A stretch of DNA of 15,922 nt from positions 1 through 15,922 of the forward strand of contig CAZNWE010000085.1 in assembly GCA_964576715.1 (NCBI GenBank), given 5' to 3'. Made by a program: the position numbers and the translations under genes. The DNA is from SLRI01 sp964576715. Lineage in GTDB: Bacteria; Pseudomonadota; Alphaproteobacteria; Geminicoccales; Geminicoccaceae. The notes beneath the pieces were generated by a model. The model was not told the origin of the DNA. It searched no databases and worked only from the letters and a program-made list of their open reading frames with translations. This document shows positions 1-6,380 of the stretch, one piece after another. Positions within the stretch are counted from its first letter, which is position 1, and each line of letters begins with the position of its first letter.

Positions 1-1640
1 TGCATCAGGTAGAGCACGGGATCGCGGGCGTCCAGCATCACCGGGTCCTGGCCGGTCCTGAAGAAGCGTTCACGCCCGGCGTCGCGGTCGGGACCCTTGG
101 CCACGCCGATCAGCGTCACGCCTTCGATGCCGAGCTCGTCCAGCACACCTTGGGCCACTGCGAGCTGACCCGCACCGCCGTCGACCAGGACGAGGTCTGG
201 CCAGGTGCCCGACTGGCGCTCCGGGTCCTCCTTGACGAGGCGGGTGAAGCGGCGGGTCAGGACTTCGCGCATCATCGCGTAGTCGTCGCTGGCCCCCGTC
301 TCCGGGGCCTTGATGGTGAATGTCCGGTACTGCTTCTTGTCGAGTCCCTCGGGGCCGGCGACGACGAATGACCCCACGGCGTTGGTGCCCTGGATGTGGC
401 TGTTGTCGTAGATCTCGACCCGCTCCGGCACGGCAGCGAGGCCGAAGCGTTCCGCCAGCTGCGCCAATAGCCGGGCCTGCGAGGCATGGTCGGCGAGCCT
501 GCGGGCCAGCGCCTCCTTGGCGTTGCGCCTGGCGATCTCGACCAGATCCCTGAGCGGGCCGCGCTTGGGCTCCCGGACCTCGACCTTGCGTCCGGCCTTG
601 ACCGCCAGGGCCTGCTCGAGCAGCCCGATCTCGCTCGGTGCGAGGCTGACCAGGATCAGCTTCGGCGGCAGCCGCTCGCTGTAGAACTGGGCGAGAAAGG
701 CGGCCAGGACGTCGGCCGGCTCGGCATCCTTGGTGTGCGCCGGGTAGTAGGCCCGGTTGCCGTAGTTGCGGCCGGCCCGGTAGAAGAAGGCCTGAACGCA
801 GACCTGTCCGCCGTCCTCGTGCAGCGCCACGACGTCGGCATCCTCGACCGCACCCGTATTGATGCCCTGCTTGGCGGCGATGTGCGCGATCGCCTTGAGC
901 CGGTCGCGCAGCACCGCCGCCTTCTCAAAATCCAGCCGCTCCGCCGCGGCAGCCATCTCGGCCTGCAGCTTGGCCTGCACCTCGCGGGTCGCACCACCGA
1001 GAAAGCTGCGCACATCCTCGACGATCCGCGCATAGTCCGCCCGGTCGATGCGGCCGACACAGGGGGCGGAGCAGCGCTTGATCTGGTATTGCAGGCAGGG
1101 TCGGCTGCGGTTGACGAAGATCGAATCCCGACAGCTGCGCAGCGGAAAGGCGCGGAGCAGCGCGTTCAACGTCTCGTTCACCGCACCGGCGGAGGCGAAC
1201 GGGCCGAAATAGTCGGCACCGTCGCGCTTGCTGCCCCGGTGCTTGCCGATCATCGGGAACGCGTGGCCCCAGCGCAGGTAAAGGTAGGGAAAGCTCTTGT
1301 CGTCGCGCAGGACGATGTTGAAGGTCGGCCGGTGCCGCTTGATCAGGTTGGCCTCGAGCAGCAGGGCTTCGACCTCGCTGCCCGTGGTCACGAACTCCAT
1401 GGCCGTGGTCAGGGCCACCATGCGCTGCAAGCGGGCGGGCAGCGCTTGCGGCTTGGTGTAGGCCACGACCCGCTTTTTCAGCGATTTCGCCTTGCCGACG
1501 TAAAGCAGCGCCCCCTTGGCATCCATCATCCGATAGACACCCGGAGCGTTGGGCAAATGCGGCAACAGGCTGGCGATCAGGGCGGCACCGGCGAGCCCGC
1601 TGCCGTTGGCCGTTGTGGGGTCGAGATCAAGCAGCGCCAT
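1..1640 (-). CDS. uvrC: Excinuclease ABC subunit C, 3' end outside the window
   Basis: UvrC makes both incisions around a bulky DNA lesion after UvrA/UvrB have located it. The 546 codons present begin at the ATG at 1640. A GIY-YIG nuclease domain lies near residues 30-110 (GVY at 34-36, YVG at 47-49, Arg57 in KSLKKRV). A UVR motif for UvrB contact follows at about 213-243 (ERLDFEKAA). The RNase H-like 5'-incision domain shows its first Asp in EIYDNSHIQG (about 407) and its second in LVDGGAGQL (about 486). The last residues seen are DPVLYLM; the usual DEAHRFA histidine and the helix-hairpin-helix tail must lie to the left of base 1. No clear Shine-Dalgarno sequence precedes the ATG, and a GC stem-loop sits 12 bases upstream. 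rpoH lies 73 bp upstream on the same strand. The identification is secure; the start is less so because the frame stays open upstream. Confidence 0.97.
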   Translation of the reverse strand, partial: MALLDLDPTTANGSGLAGAALIASLLPHLPNAPGVYRMMDAKGALLYVGKAKSLKKRVVAYTKPQALPARLQRMVALTTAMEFVTTGSEVEALLLEANLIKRHRPTFNIVLRDDKSFPYLYLRWGHAFPMIGKHRGSKRDGADYFGPFASAGAVNETLNALLRAFPLRSCRDSIFVNRSRPCLQYQIKRCSAPCVGRIDRADYARIVEDVRSFLGGATREVQAKLQAEMAAAAERLDFEKAAVLRDRLKAIAHIAAKQGINTGAVEDADVVALHEDGGQVCVQAFFYRAGRNYGNRAYYPAHTKDAEPADVLAAFLAQFYSERLPPKLILVSLAPSEIGLLEQALAVKAGRKVEVREPKRGPLRDLVEIARRNAKEALARRLADHASQARLLAQLAERFGLAAVPERVEIYDNSHIQGTNAVGSFVVAGPEGLDKKQYRTFTIKAPETGASDDYAMMREVLTRRFTRLVKEDPERQSGTWPDLVLVDGGAGQLAVAQGVLDELGIEGVTLIGVAKGPDRDAGRERFFRTGQDPVMLDARDPVLYLM

Positions 1641-1652
1641 GTCGGGTAGGTG

Positions 1653-1695
1653 CGCATCCCCGCTAGCCGGGTCAAGCCGGACCGGCGGGGATGCG
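1653..1695 (-). promoter_or_regulatory. Stem-loop between rpoH and the uvrC start codon
   Basis: An 11-bp perfect inverted repeat, CGCATCCCCGC (1653-1663) and GCGGGGATGCG (1685-1695), flanks a 21-base loop that itself contains two CCGG words (1667-1670 and 1677-1680) able to pair. It lies 18 bp after the rpoH stop and 12 bases before the uvrC ATG, on the strand of both genes. There is no T-run after it, so it is not a classical intrinsic terminator. It could end or attenuate rpoH transcripts, or hide the uvrC ribosome site, since its downstream arm holds the only G-rich stretch near that start. The role is inferred. Confidence 0.5.
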
Positions 1696-1713
1696 GTGCC
1701 GAGAGCGGCCGCC

Positions 1714-2610
1714 TCAGGCGGGCACCGCCGTCAGCAGCGTCTCGTCGCCCGGGTCGCGAACCTTGCGCAGCAACGCCACTTTCAGCTTCTGCAAAGCGCG
1801 GTGTTCGATCTGCCGCACCCGCTCCTTGCTGATGCCGAGCCGCCGGCCAAGCTCCTCGAGCGTGCGACCGTCCTCGCGCAGCCGCCGCTCGTGGATGATC
1901 GTCCGCTCGCGCTCGTTGAGTTCCTGCAGCGACTCGCGCAGCCAGGCGGTGCGTGCCTTGTTGTCGTGCCGGTCGCCGACGACGTCCTCGGGGCTCGGGC
2001 GCTCGTCGGCGAGAAAGTCCTGCCAGACATCCTCGCCGGTCTGGCTGATCGTCGCGTTGAGCGACTGGTCGCCGGCCGAGAGGCGCATCTCCATCGACGC
2101 CACGTCCTCGACATTGACGGAGAGCGCCTCGGCGATCGAGGCGCGACCGGCGTCGGTCATCGCACTGCCGAGCCCGTCGTCGATCTTGGCCCTGAGGCGG
2201 CGCAGATTGAAGAACAGCGATTTCTGCGCGGCGGTGGTGCCGGTACGAACCACCGACCAGTTGCGAAGGATGTAGTCCTGCATGGCGGAGCGGATCCACC
2301 AGGCGGCATAGGTCGAGAAGCGCACGTCGCGCTCCGGCTCGAACCGCGCCGCCGCCTGCATCAGGCCGACGACACCCTCCTGGATGAGATCACTCATTGG
2401 CAGGCCGTAGTTCTTGAACCGGCTCGCCGCGCTGACCACCAGCCGCATATAGGCCTTGATCAGTTCGTGCAGCGCCGCCTCGTCGCCGTCGTTCCGCCAC
2501 GCCCGGGCCAACTGCAATTCGTGCTCGCGCGTCAGCAGCGGCGCGTTCATCGAATCGCGGATGATCTTCCGGCTCGCCTGCTCGGTACCGCCCCGGTCCA
2601 TGAATGCCAT
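1714..2610 (-). CDS. rpoH: RNA polymerase sigma-32 (heat-shock) factor, RpoH2-like
   Basis: Directs RNA polymerase to heat-shock and related stress promoters. The 298-residue length is normal for the family. Region 2 runs through residues 46-125, with DLIQEGVVGLM (74-84), RFSTYAAWWIR (97-107) and QDYILRNWSVVR (111-122). The RpoH box QKSLFFNLR (129-137) separates this factor from RpoD. Region 4 with its helix-turn-helix (TLEELGRRLGISKERVRQIEHRAL) is near the C-terminus. The wording of region 2 (EGVVGLMQAAARFEPERDVRF) resembles alphaproteobacterial RpoH2 more than RpoH1; in some relatives RpoH2 serves oxidative-stress responses. The ATG at 2610 is chosen because AGGAGGT lies 5 bases before it. 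The 192-bp upstream gap shows no clear -35/-10 pair or EcfG-type promoter, but it contains AT-rich DNA with an ATTAACGG word at 2754-2761. The rpoH assignment is firm; RpoH2 subtype is a judgement from memory. Confidence 0.95.
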   Translation of the reverse strand: MAFMDRGGTEQASRKIIRDSMNAPLLTREHELQLARAWRNDGDEAALHELIKAYMRLVVSAASRFKNYGLPMSDLIQEGVVGLMQAAARFEPERDVRFSTYAAWWIRSAMQDYILRNWSVVRTGTTAAQKSLFFNLRRLRAKIDDGLGSAMTDAGRASIAEALSVNVEDVASMEMRLSAGDQSLNATISQTGEDVWQDFLADERPSPEDVVGDRHDNKARTAWLRESLQELNERERTIIHERRLREDGRTLEELGRRLGISKERVRQIEHRALQKLKVALLRKVRDPGDETLLTAVPA

Positions 2611-2802
2611 CCGCTACCTCCTGAGACGCTTTTCGGCGGGCTGCCACCGCAGCCGGCCGGTTCCTCCACCGTCCCCCTTGCACTCCCGGTATACGCCCAG
2701 GGTTGCAGACGGGATCAGGCGAGGCAAAGGGAATCACGGTCTAGTGATGGAAAATTAACGGAAACTAATGCTGGCACTGCTCGCCGGCGGCTTCGAGGCC
2801 GC

Positions 2803-3897
2803 TCAGCCGGGCTCGGTGAAGAGGTGCTCGAGCCCGGCCCGGCTCGCCTCGGCGACGCCGCGCTCGGTGATCAGGCCGCTGACCAGCCGGGCCGGCGTGA
2901 CGTCGAAGGCGTAGTTTGCGGCCGGGCTGCCGTCCGGCGTGAGTTGCACGCGTTCGAGGCGGCCATCCGCCGTGCGGCCGCTGATCACCGTCACCTCTTC
3001 GGCCGCGCGCTGCTCGATCGGCACCTCCCGCACGCCGTCGTCGATCGTCCAGTCGATGGTCGTGGACGGCAGTGCCACGTAGAACGGGACATCGTTGTCC
3101 TTGGCCGCCAGTGCCTTGAGATAGGTCCCGATCTTGTTGCAGACATCGCCGGTCCGGGTGGTCCGATCGGTGCCGACGATGCAGAGATCGACCATGCCGT
3201 GCTGCATCAGGTGGCCGCCGACATTGTCGACGATCACCGTGTGCGGCACTTCCTGGTGCAACAACTCGAAGGCGGTGAGCGCGGCTCCCTGGTTGCGCGG
3301 CCGGGTTTCGTCGACCCAGACATGCAACGGAATGCCCTGCTCTTGCGCGGCATAGATGGGTGCCGTGGCAGTCCCGCGGTCGATCGTGGCGAGCCAGCCG
3401 GCATTGCAGTGGGTGAGCACGTTCACCGGCTCGCCCGGCCGCTTGCTGGCGGCGGCCGCCTCGATCAGGGCGAGGCCGTGCCGGCCGATGGCGCTGCAGA
3501 TGGCGACATCCTCGTCGCAGATCGCCGCCGCCCGGGCCATGGCGCGGGCGAACCGCTCGTCGTGCGGCCGGTTCTGCAAGGCCTCTTGCATCTCGTTGAG
3601 CGCCCAGCGCAGGTTGACCGCGGTCGGGCGGGTGCGCCGCAGTCGGGCGATGGCAGCCTCGAGGCCGGCATCGGACGGCTCACGGCGCATCGCCAGGGCG
3701 ACACCATAGGCGGCGGTCGCACCGATCAAGGGCGCGCCTCTGACCTGCATCGTCTCGATCGCCACGGCAGCACTCTCGAGATCGCTCAGATCGACGACTG
3801 CGACCTCGTGCGGCAGCCGCGTCTGGTCGATGATCTGCACGGTGCGGCCGTCCGCCGCGACCCAGATGGTCCGATAGTGCGTGCCGTCGATCTGCAT
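2803..3897 (-). CDS. mtnA: S-methyl-5-thioribose-1-phosphate isomerase
   Basis: Cytosolic enzyme that converts methylthioribose-1-phosphate to methylthioribulose-1-phosphate in methionine salvage. The protein has 364 residues, close to the roughly 350 usual for MtnA. Numbered from the chosen start, RGAPLIG lies at 53-59, NLRWAL at 95-100, the catalytic Cys164 in LTHCNAGWLAT, and the catalytic Asp244 in VGTDR followed by NKIGTY, as in the eIF2B-related isomerase family. The ATG at 3897 is preferred because GGGAGAG lies just before it and the family begins close to this point (MQIDGTHY); the frame stays open to a TTG at 3927. Its natural partner mtnK lies on the same strand at 4871-6172, but a plus-strand lytic gene separates them, so mtnA probably needs its own promoter in 3898-4025. 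That stretch is shared with the divergent promoter of the GH19 gene. Confidence 0.96.
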   Translation of the reverse strand: MQIDGTHYRTIWVAADGRTVQIIDQTRLPHEVAVVDLSDLESAAVAIETMQVRGAPLIGATAAYGVALAMRREPSDAGLEAAIARLRRTRPTAVNLRWALNEMQEALQNRPHDERFARAMARAAAICDEDVAICSAIGRHGLALIEAAAASKRPGEPVNVLTHCNAGWLATIDRGTATAPIYAAQEQGIPLHVWVDETRPRNQGAALTAFELLHQEVPHTVIVDNVGGHLMQHGMVDLCIVGTDRTTRTGDVCNKIGTYLKALAAKDNDVPFYVALPSTTIDWTIDDGVREVPIEQRAAEEVTVISGRTADGRLERVQLTPDGSPAANYAFDVTPARLVSGLITERGVAEASRAGLEHLFTEPG

Positions 3898-3967
3898 CCC
3901 TCTCTCCCGCCTGGTGGCACTCGCCAATGGCCAGTTTAGCGGACCGCCGGTCTTTCCGCGACACTGC

Positions 3968-3999
3968 TTGCGACTCAGAACAAAATCCTATAATAGGAT
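3968..3999 (+). promoter_or_regulatory. Promoter of the GH19 gene with a palindromic operator candidate on its -10 box
   Basis: A perfect -10 hexamer TATAAT lies at 3989-3994. A TTGCGA at 3968-3973 could be a -35 element, though its 15-bp spacer is short. The -10 sits inside a 7-bp perfect inverted repeat, ATCCTAT (3985-3991) and ATAGGAT (3993-3999), centred on a single base. A protein bound there would block RNA polymerase directly. The patch is strikingly AT-rich for this window, and the gene's start follows 26 bases after the repeat. The promoter call is fairly strong; the operator role is inference. Confidence 0.6.
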
Positions 4000-4025
4000 C
4001 GCGTAACCTGCAAAAGGAGGTGCAC

Positions 4026-4901
4026 ATGGCTCCGGTTCTCAGGCGCGGTCGACGCGGCCAGCCGGTCGAGCGGCTGCAGCGAGCGCTCAAGGCTTCGGGC
4101 TTCGCCCCGGGGGCCATCGACGGCCATTTCGGTCCGGCGACGGCAGCCGCACTGATCGGCTTTCAGCGGGCCCATGGCCTGCTCGCCGACGGCATCGCCG
4201 GCCCCTTGACCTGGGCCCGTCTCGAGGGGGGTGGCGGCGGCGCGCCGGCCGATGTCACCGGTCAGCTCACCGTCGAGCTCGTGGCCGACATGTTCCCGTT
4301 CACCCGCCTCGATGCCATCGCCCGCAACCTGCCCTTCGTGGTCGACGGCCTGCGCCGCTTCGCGGTGGTCGAAGCACCCTTGGTGCTGATGGCGCTGGCC
4401 ACCATCCGCGCCGAGACCGAGACCTTCGAGCCGATCGACGAGCTGCCGTCGCGCTTCAACACCTCGCCCACCGGCCATCCCTTCGACCTCTACGACAACC
4501 GCATCGATCTCGGCAATCGCGGTCGGCCGGACGGGACTCGCTACCGGGGTCGCGGCTTCGTCCAGCTCACCGGGCGGGCCAGCTACGCCGAGCTCGGCCG
4601 GCTGATCGGTGCCGGCAGCCAACTCGAGCAGCAGCCCGAGCGCGCCGGCGAGCCGGTCACCGCCGCCCTGGTTCTCGCGGCCTGTCTCGCCGCCCGACGG
4701 CTGCCGATCAAGGAAGCACTGCTCGATGGTGACCTCGGGCGCGCCCGCCGGCTCGTCAATGGCGGCCGGCACGGGCTCGAGCGGTTCGTCGAGGCGTTTC
4801 GTGTCGGCCAGAACCGCATCGTCGACGACGTCTGGTGGCCACGCCAGCCGGTCAGCCACGGCGTCGACGACTATTCGGTGGCGGTCGACGCCGTCGCCTG
4901 A
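4026..4901 (+). CDS. Peptidoglycan-binding domain plus GH19-type lysozyme/chitinase (endolysin-like)
   Basis: Predicted to cleave the glycan strand of peptidoglycan, or less likely chitin. Of its 291 residues, 1-67 form a PG_binding_1 repeat (GQPVERLQRALKASG, then IDGHFGPAT and GIAGPLTW). A glycine-rich linker at 66-74 leads to a GH19/lysozyme-like catalytic domain from about 80 to 275. Family marks are RAETETFEPIDE (128-139), where the general-acid Glu of the usual HE(T/S)G motif would be Glu130, and YRGRGFVQLTGRASY (173-187). The His normally before that Glu is replaced by Ala. There is no signal peptide or membrane segment, as in phage endolysins that need a holin, and no holin is nearby. 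The start is clear: AAAGGAGGT precedes the ATG by 5 bases. The gene splits mtnK from mtnA on the opposite strand and overlaps the mtnK end by 31 bp. It could be a phage-derived lysin, a killing effector or a housekeeping hydrolase. Confidence 0.85.
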   Translation: MAPVLRRGRRGQPVERLQRALKASGFAPGAIDGHFGPATAAALIGFQRAHGLLADGIAGPLTWARLEGGGGGAPADVTGQLTVELVADMFPFTRLDAIARNLPFVVDGLRRFAVVEAPLVLMALATIRAETETFEPIDELPSRFNTSPTGHPFDLYDNRIDLGNRGRPDGTRYRGRGFVQLTGRASYAELGRLIGAGSQLEQQPERAGEPVTAALVLAACLAARRLPIKEALLDGDLGRARRLVNGGRHGLERFVEAFRVGQNRIVDDVWWPRQPVSHGVDDYSVAVDAVA

Positions 4902-6172
4902 ATGCTGGCAGCCTTGGCGGTCACCGCCTCGATGCTCGGGATCTGCGGTGCCTGCTTGACCAGATCGACGGCGAGCAGCAGGTTGCGCCGCTCGCAAGCC
5001 GCGCGCAGCGGCTGCTCGGCGATCCACTCCATGTCGATATTGTGGGCGAGGCCGAGGGTGCGCCGGATCATCGAGGTGCCGGCATAGCCGAGCGCGTCCT
5101 CGAACAGCTGGCGCATGAACAGCTGCTGCGCCTGGCCGAGCGAGTGCCGGCCGGCCGTGCCGTCGTCGCCAGCCTCGAAGAGATCGGGTGGGTAGGCGTC
5201 GCCGGTGCGATTGGCGCTCCAGAGCTCGACGAAGCGCCTCTCGAAGCCGTTCCAGAACCGCTCGATCACCTCGAGCGTCCACTGCCGGTAGGCGTCGCGC
5301 TCGCCCGGCTCGGCCTCGTGCCCGGTCTGGCTGAAATAGCTCAAGAGCAGGTTGCCGATCAGCTTGCCGACATCGAAGGCGATCGGCCCGAAGAACGCGA
5401 ACTCGGGGTCGATCACCCGGGTGTCGGTCGCCGTCACCATGATCGAGCCGGTGTGCAGGTCGCCGTGCAACAGCGCCTCGCCGTGGCACAGGAACTTGAG
5501 CTTGAGGCGCGAGACCGCCCGCTTGAGCTCGGCATCGCCGCGGATCGCCGCCGCCACATCGTCGAGCTCGGGGCTGGTCCAGCGATTGAGCGGGGCGATC
5601 CGGTAGGGATCGGTGAAGATCAGGTCTTCGGTGATCTTGCAAAGAGCGGTGTTCGCGGCGAACAGCGCCATCAGCGGCTTCTTCTCGGCCGCCGGCAGCG
5701 CCAGATCGGAGGTGAAGTAGAGGCTCTTTGCGGCATAGTCGACGATGTGGTCGACGAAGGCCGGGTAGACCACGGCGTCGATCATGCCGCGCCGCATGAT
5801 GATGTGCGGCTTCAGGCGCTCCATCACGATCAAGAAGAGTGCCGGATCGTAGTGCAGGATCTCGGGCAGCCGGCCGCTCACCCGCAGCGCCTGGATCTGC
5901 GTCGCCTGCTGCTCGAAAAACGCCCGCTCCAGCGGCAGCGGCCAGCTTTCGCCGACCAGGCGCACATAGGGCAGGGCCTGCTTGACGCAAATGTCACCAG
6001 CCGGACCCTCGACGATGAAGACGAGGTTGAGATTGCCGTCGCCGACCTCGCTCACCTGCCAGTCGCCGGGCGCGCCGCCGAGCCGCTCGGCGATCGCCGG
6101 CAACGCGGCGAGGAACGCCGGCAGTGCCGCCTCGTCCAGGGCACGGTAACCGGCTGGCGTGTCGATGGTCAT
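4871..6172 (-). CDS. mtnK: S-methyl-5-thioribose kinase
   Basis: Phosphorylates methylthioribose with ATP to methylthioribose-1-phosphate, the substrate of MtnA. The 433-residue protein has the aminoglycoside-phosphotransferase/kinase fold: an N-lobe with SEVGDGNLNLVF (41-52) and ATP-binding Lys64 in ICVKQALPYVR, the catalytic loop LLHGDLHTGS (234-243), and the metal-binding VIDPEFAFFGP (253-263). HGDLHTGS in place of the HGDxHxxN of related kinases is characteristic of MtnK. The ATG at 6172 is chosen over a TTG at 6181 because GGGAGG lies about ten bases before it and only one base before the TTG. The last 31 bp overlap the converging GH19 gene. The upstream gap to the divergent AI-2E gene (208 bp) holds two inverted repeats that may regulate it. 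MTR normally comes from methylthioadenosine by a nucleosidase, which is not in this window. Confidence 0.96.
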   Translation of the reverse strand: MTIDTPAGYRALDEAALPAFLAALPAIAERLGGAPGDWQVSEVGDGNLNLVFIVEGPAGDICVKQALPYVRLVGESWPLPLERAFFEQQATQIQALRVSGRLPEILHYDPALFLIVMERLKPHIIMRRGMIDAVVYPAFVDHIVDYAAKSLYFTSDLALPAAEKKPLMALFAANTALCKITEDLIFTDPYRIAPLNRWTSPELDDVAAAIRGDAELKRAVSRLKLKFLCHGEALLHGDLHTGSIMVTATDTRVIDPEFAFFGPIAFDVGKLIGNLLLSYFSQTGHEAEPGERDAYRQWTLEVIERFWNGFERRFVELWSANRTGDAYPPDLFEAGDDGTAGRHSLGQAQQLFMRQLFEDALGYAGTSMIRRTLGLAHNIDMEWIAEQPLRAACERRNLLLAVDLVKQAPQIPSIEAVTAKAASIQATASTATE

Positions 6173-6228
6173 GCTCCACAAACCTCCCTGGTCACCTGTC
6201 CGCCCAAGTGCAGAAGCGTCTCAGCGTT

Positions 6229-6242
6229 GCCCAGCACTGGGC
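6229..6242. repeat. Short inverted repeat in the mtnK/AI-2E divergent region
   Basis: GCCCAG (6229-6234) and CTGGGC (6237-6242) are perfect 6-bp arms around CA. The repeat lies 56 bp upstream of the mtnK start and about 140 bp upstream of the AI-2E start. It could be a protein site or chance in GC-rich DNA. Confidence 0.3.
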
Positions 6243-6274
6243 GTCCGCGCCGGGCATCCGCAAAGGACCCAGCG

Positions 6275-6290
6275 CGCGTCGATCGACGCG
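6275..6290. promoter_or_regulatory. 16-bp perfect palindrome, operator candidate
   Basis: CGCGTCGATCGACGCG is a gapless perfect palindrome at 6275-6290. It is nearly centred between two divergent starts, 102 bp upstream of mtnK (6172) and 90 bp upstream of the AI-2E gene (6381). Because it has no spacer it would make a poor RNA hairpin, so a dimeric DNA-binding protein is the more natural reading. Which gene it controls, if any, is not shown by the sequence. Confidence 0.4.
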
Positions 6291-6380
6291 AGCGACCGTG
6301 CTATGCCAGAAGCCGGCCAGTGGCGCAAACCACCAGCAGTCGCACGCCGCCACCGACCCCCAACCGAGAGACACAAGCCG

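Noticed and set aside
486..1649. Long plus-strand open frame (387 codons) opposite uvrC
   Set aside because: It is an antisense shadow of uvrC created by GC-ending codons; composition is repetitive and no family is visible.
2787..2802. GCGGC/GCCGC hairpin directly after mtnA as a terminator
   Set aside because: The stem is only 5 bp with a 6-base loop, and the nearest T-rich stretch is about 30 bases further on.
1549..3939. 796-codon plus-strand open frame across uvrC, rpoH and mtnA
   Set aside because: It runs antisense to three clearly recognisable genes with their own ribosome sites, so it is a high-GC artefact.
2621..6224. Shared 11-mer CTGAGACGCTT upstream of rpoH (2621-2631) and, on the minus strand, of mtnK (6214-6224)
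   Set aside because: Relative orientation to the genes differs, flanks are not similar, and one such match is expected by chance in this much intergenic DNA.
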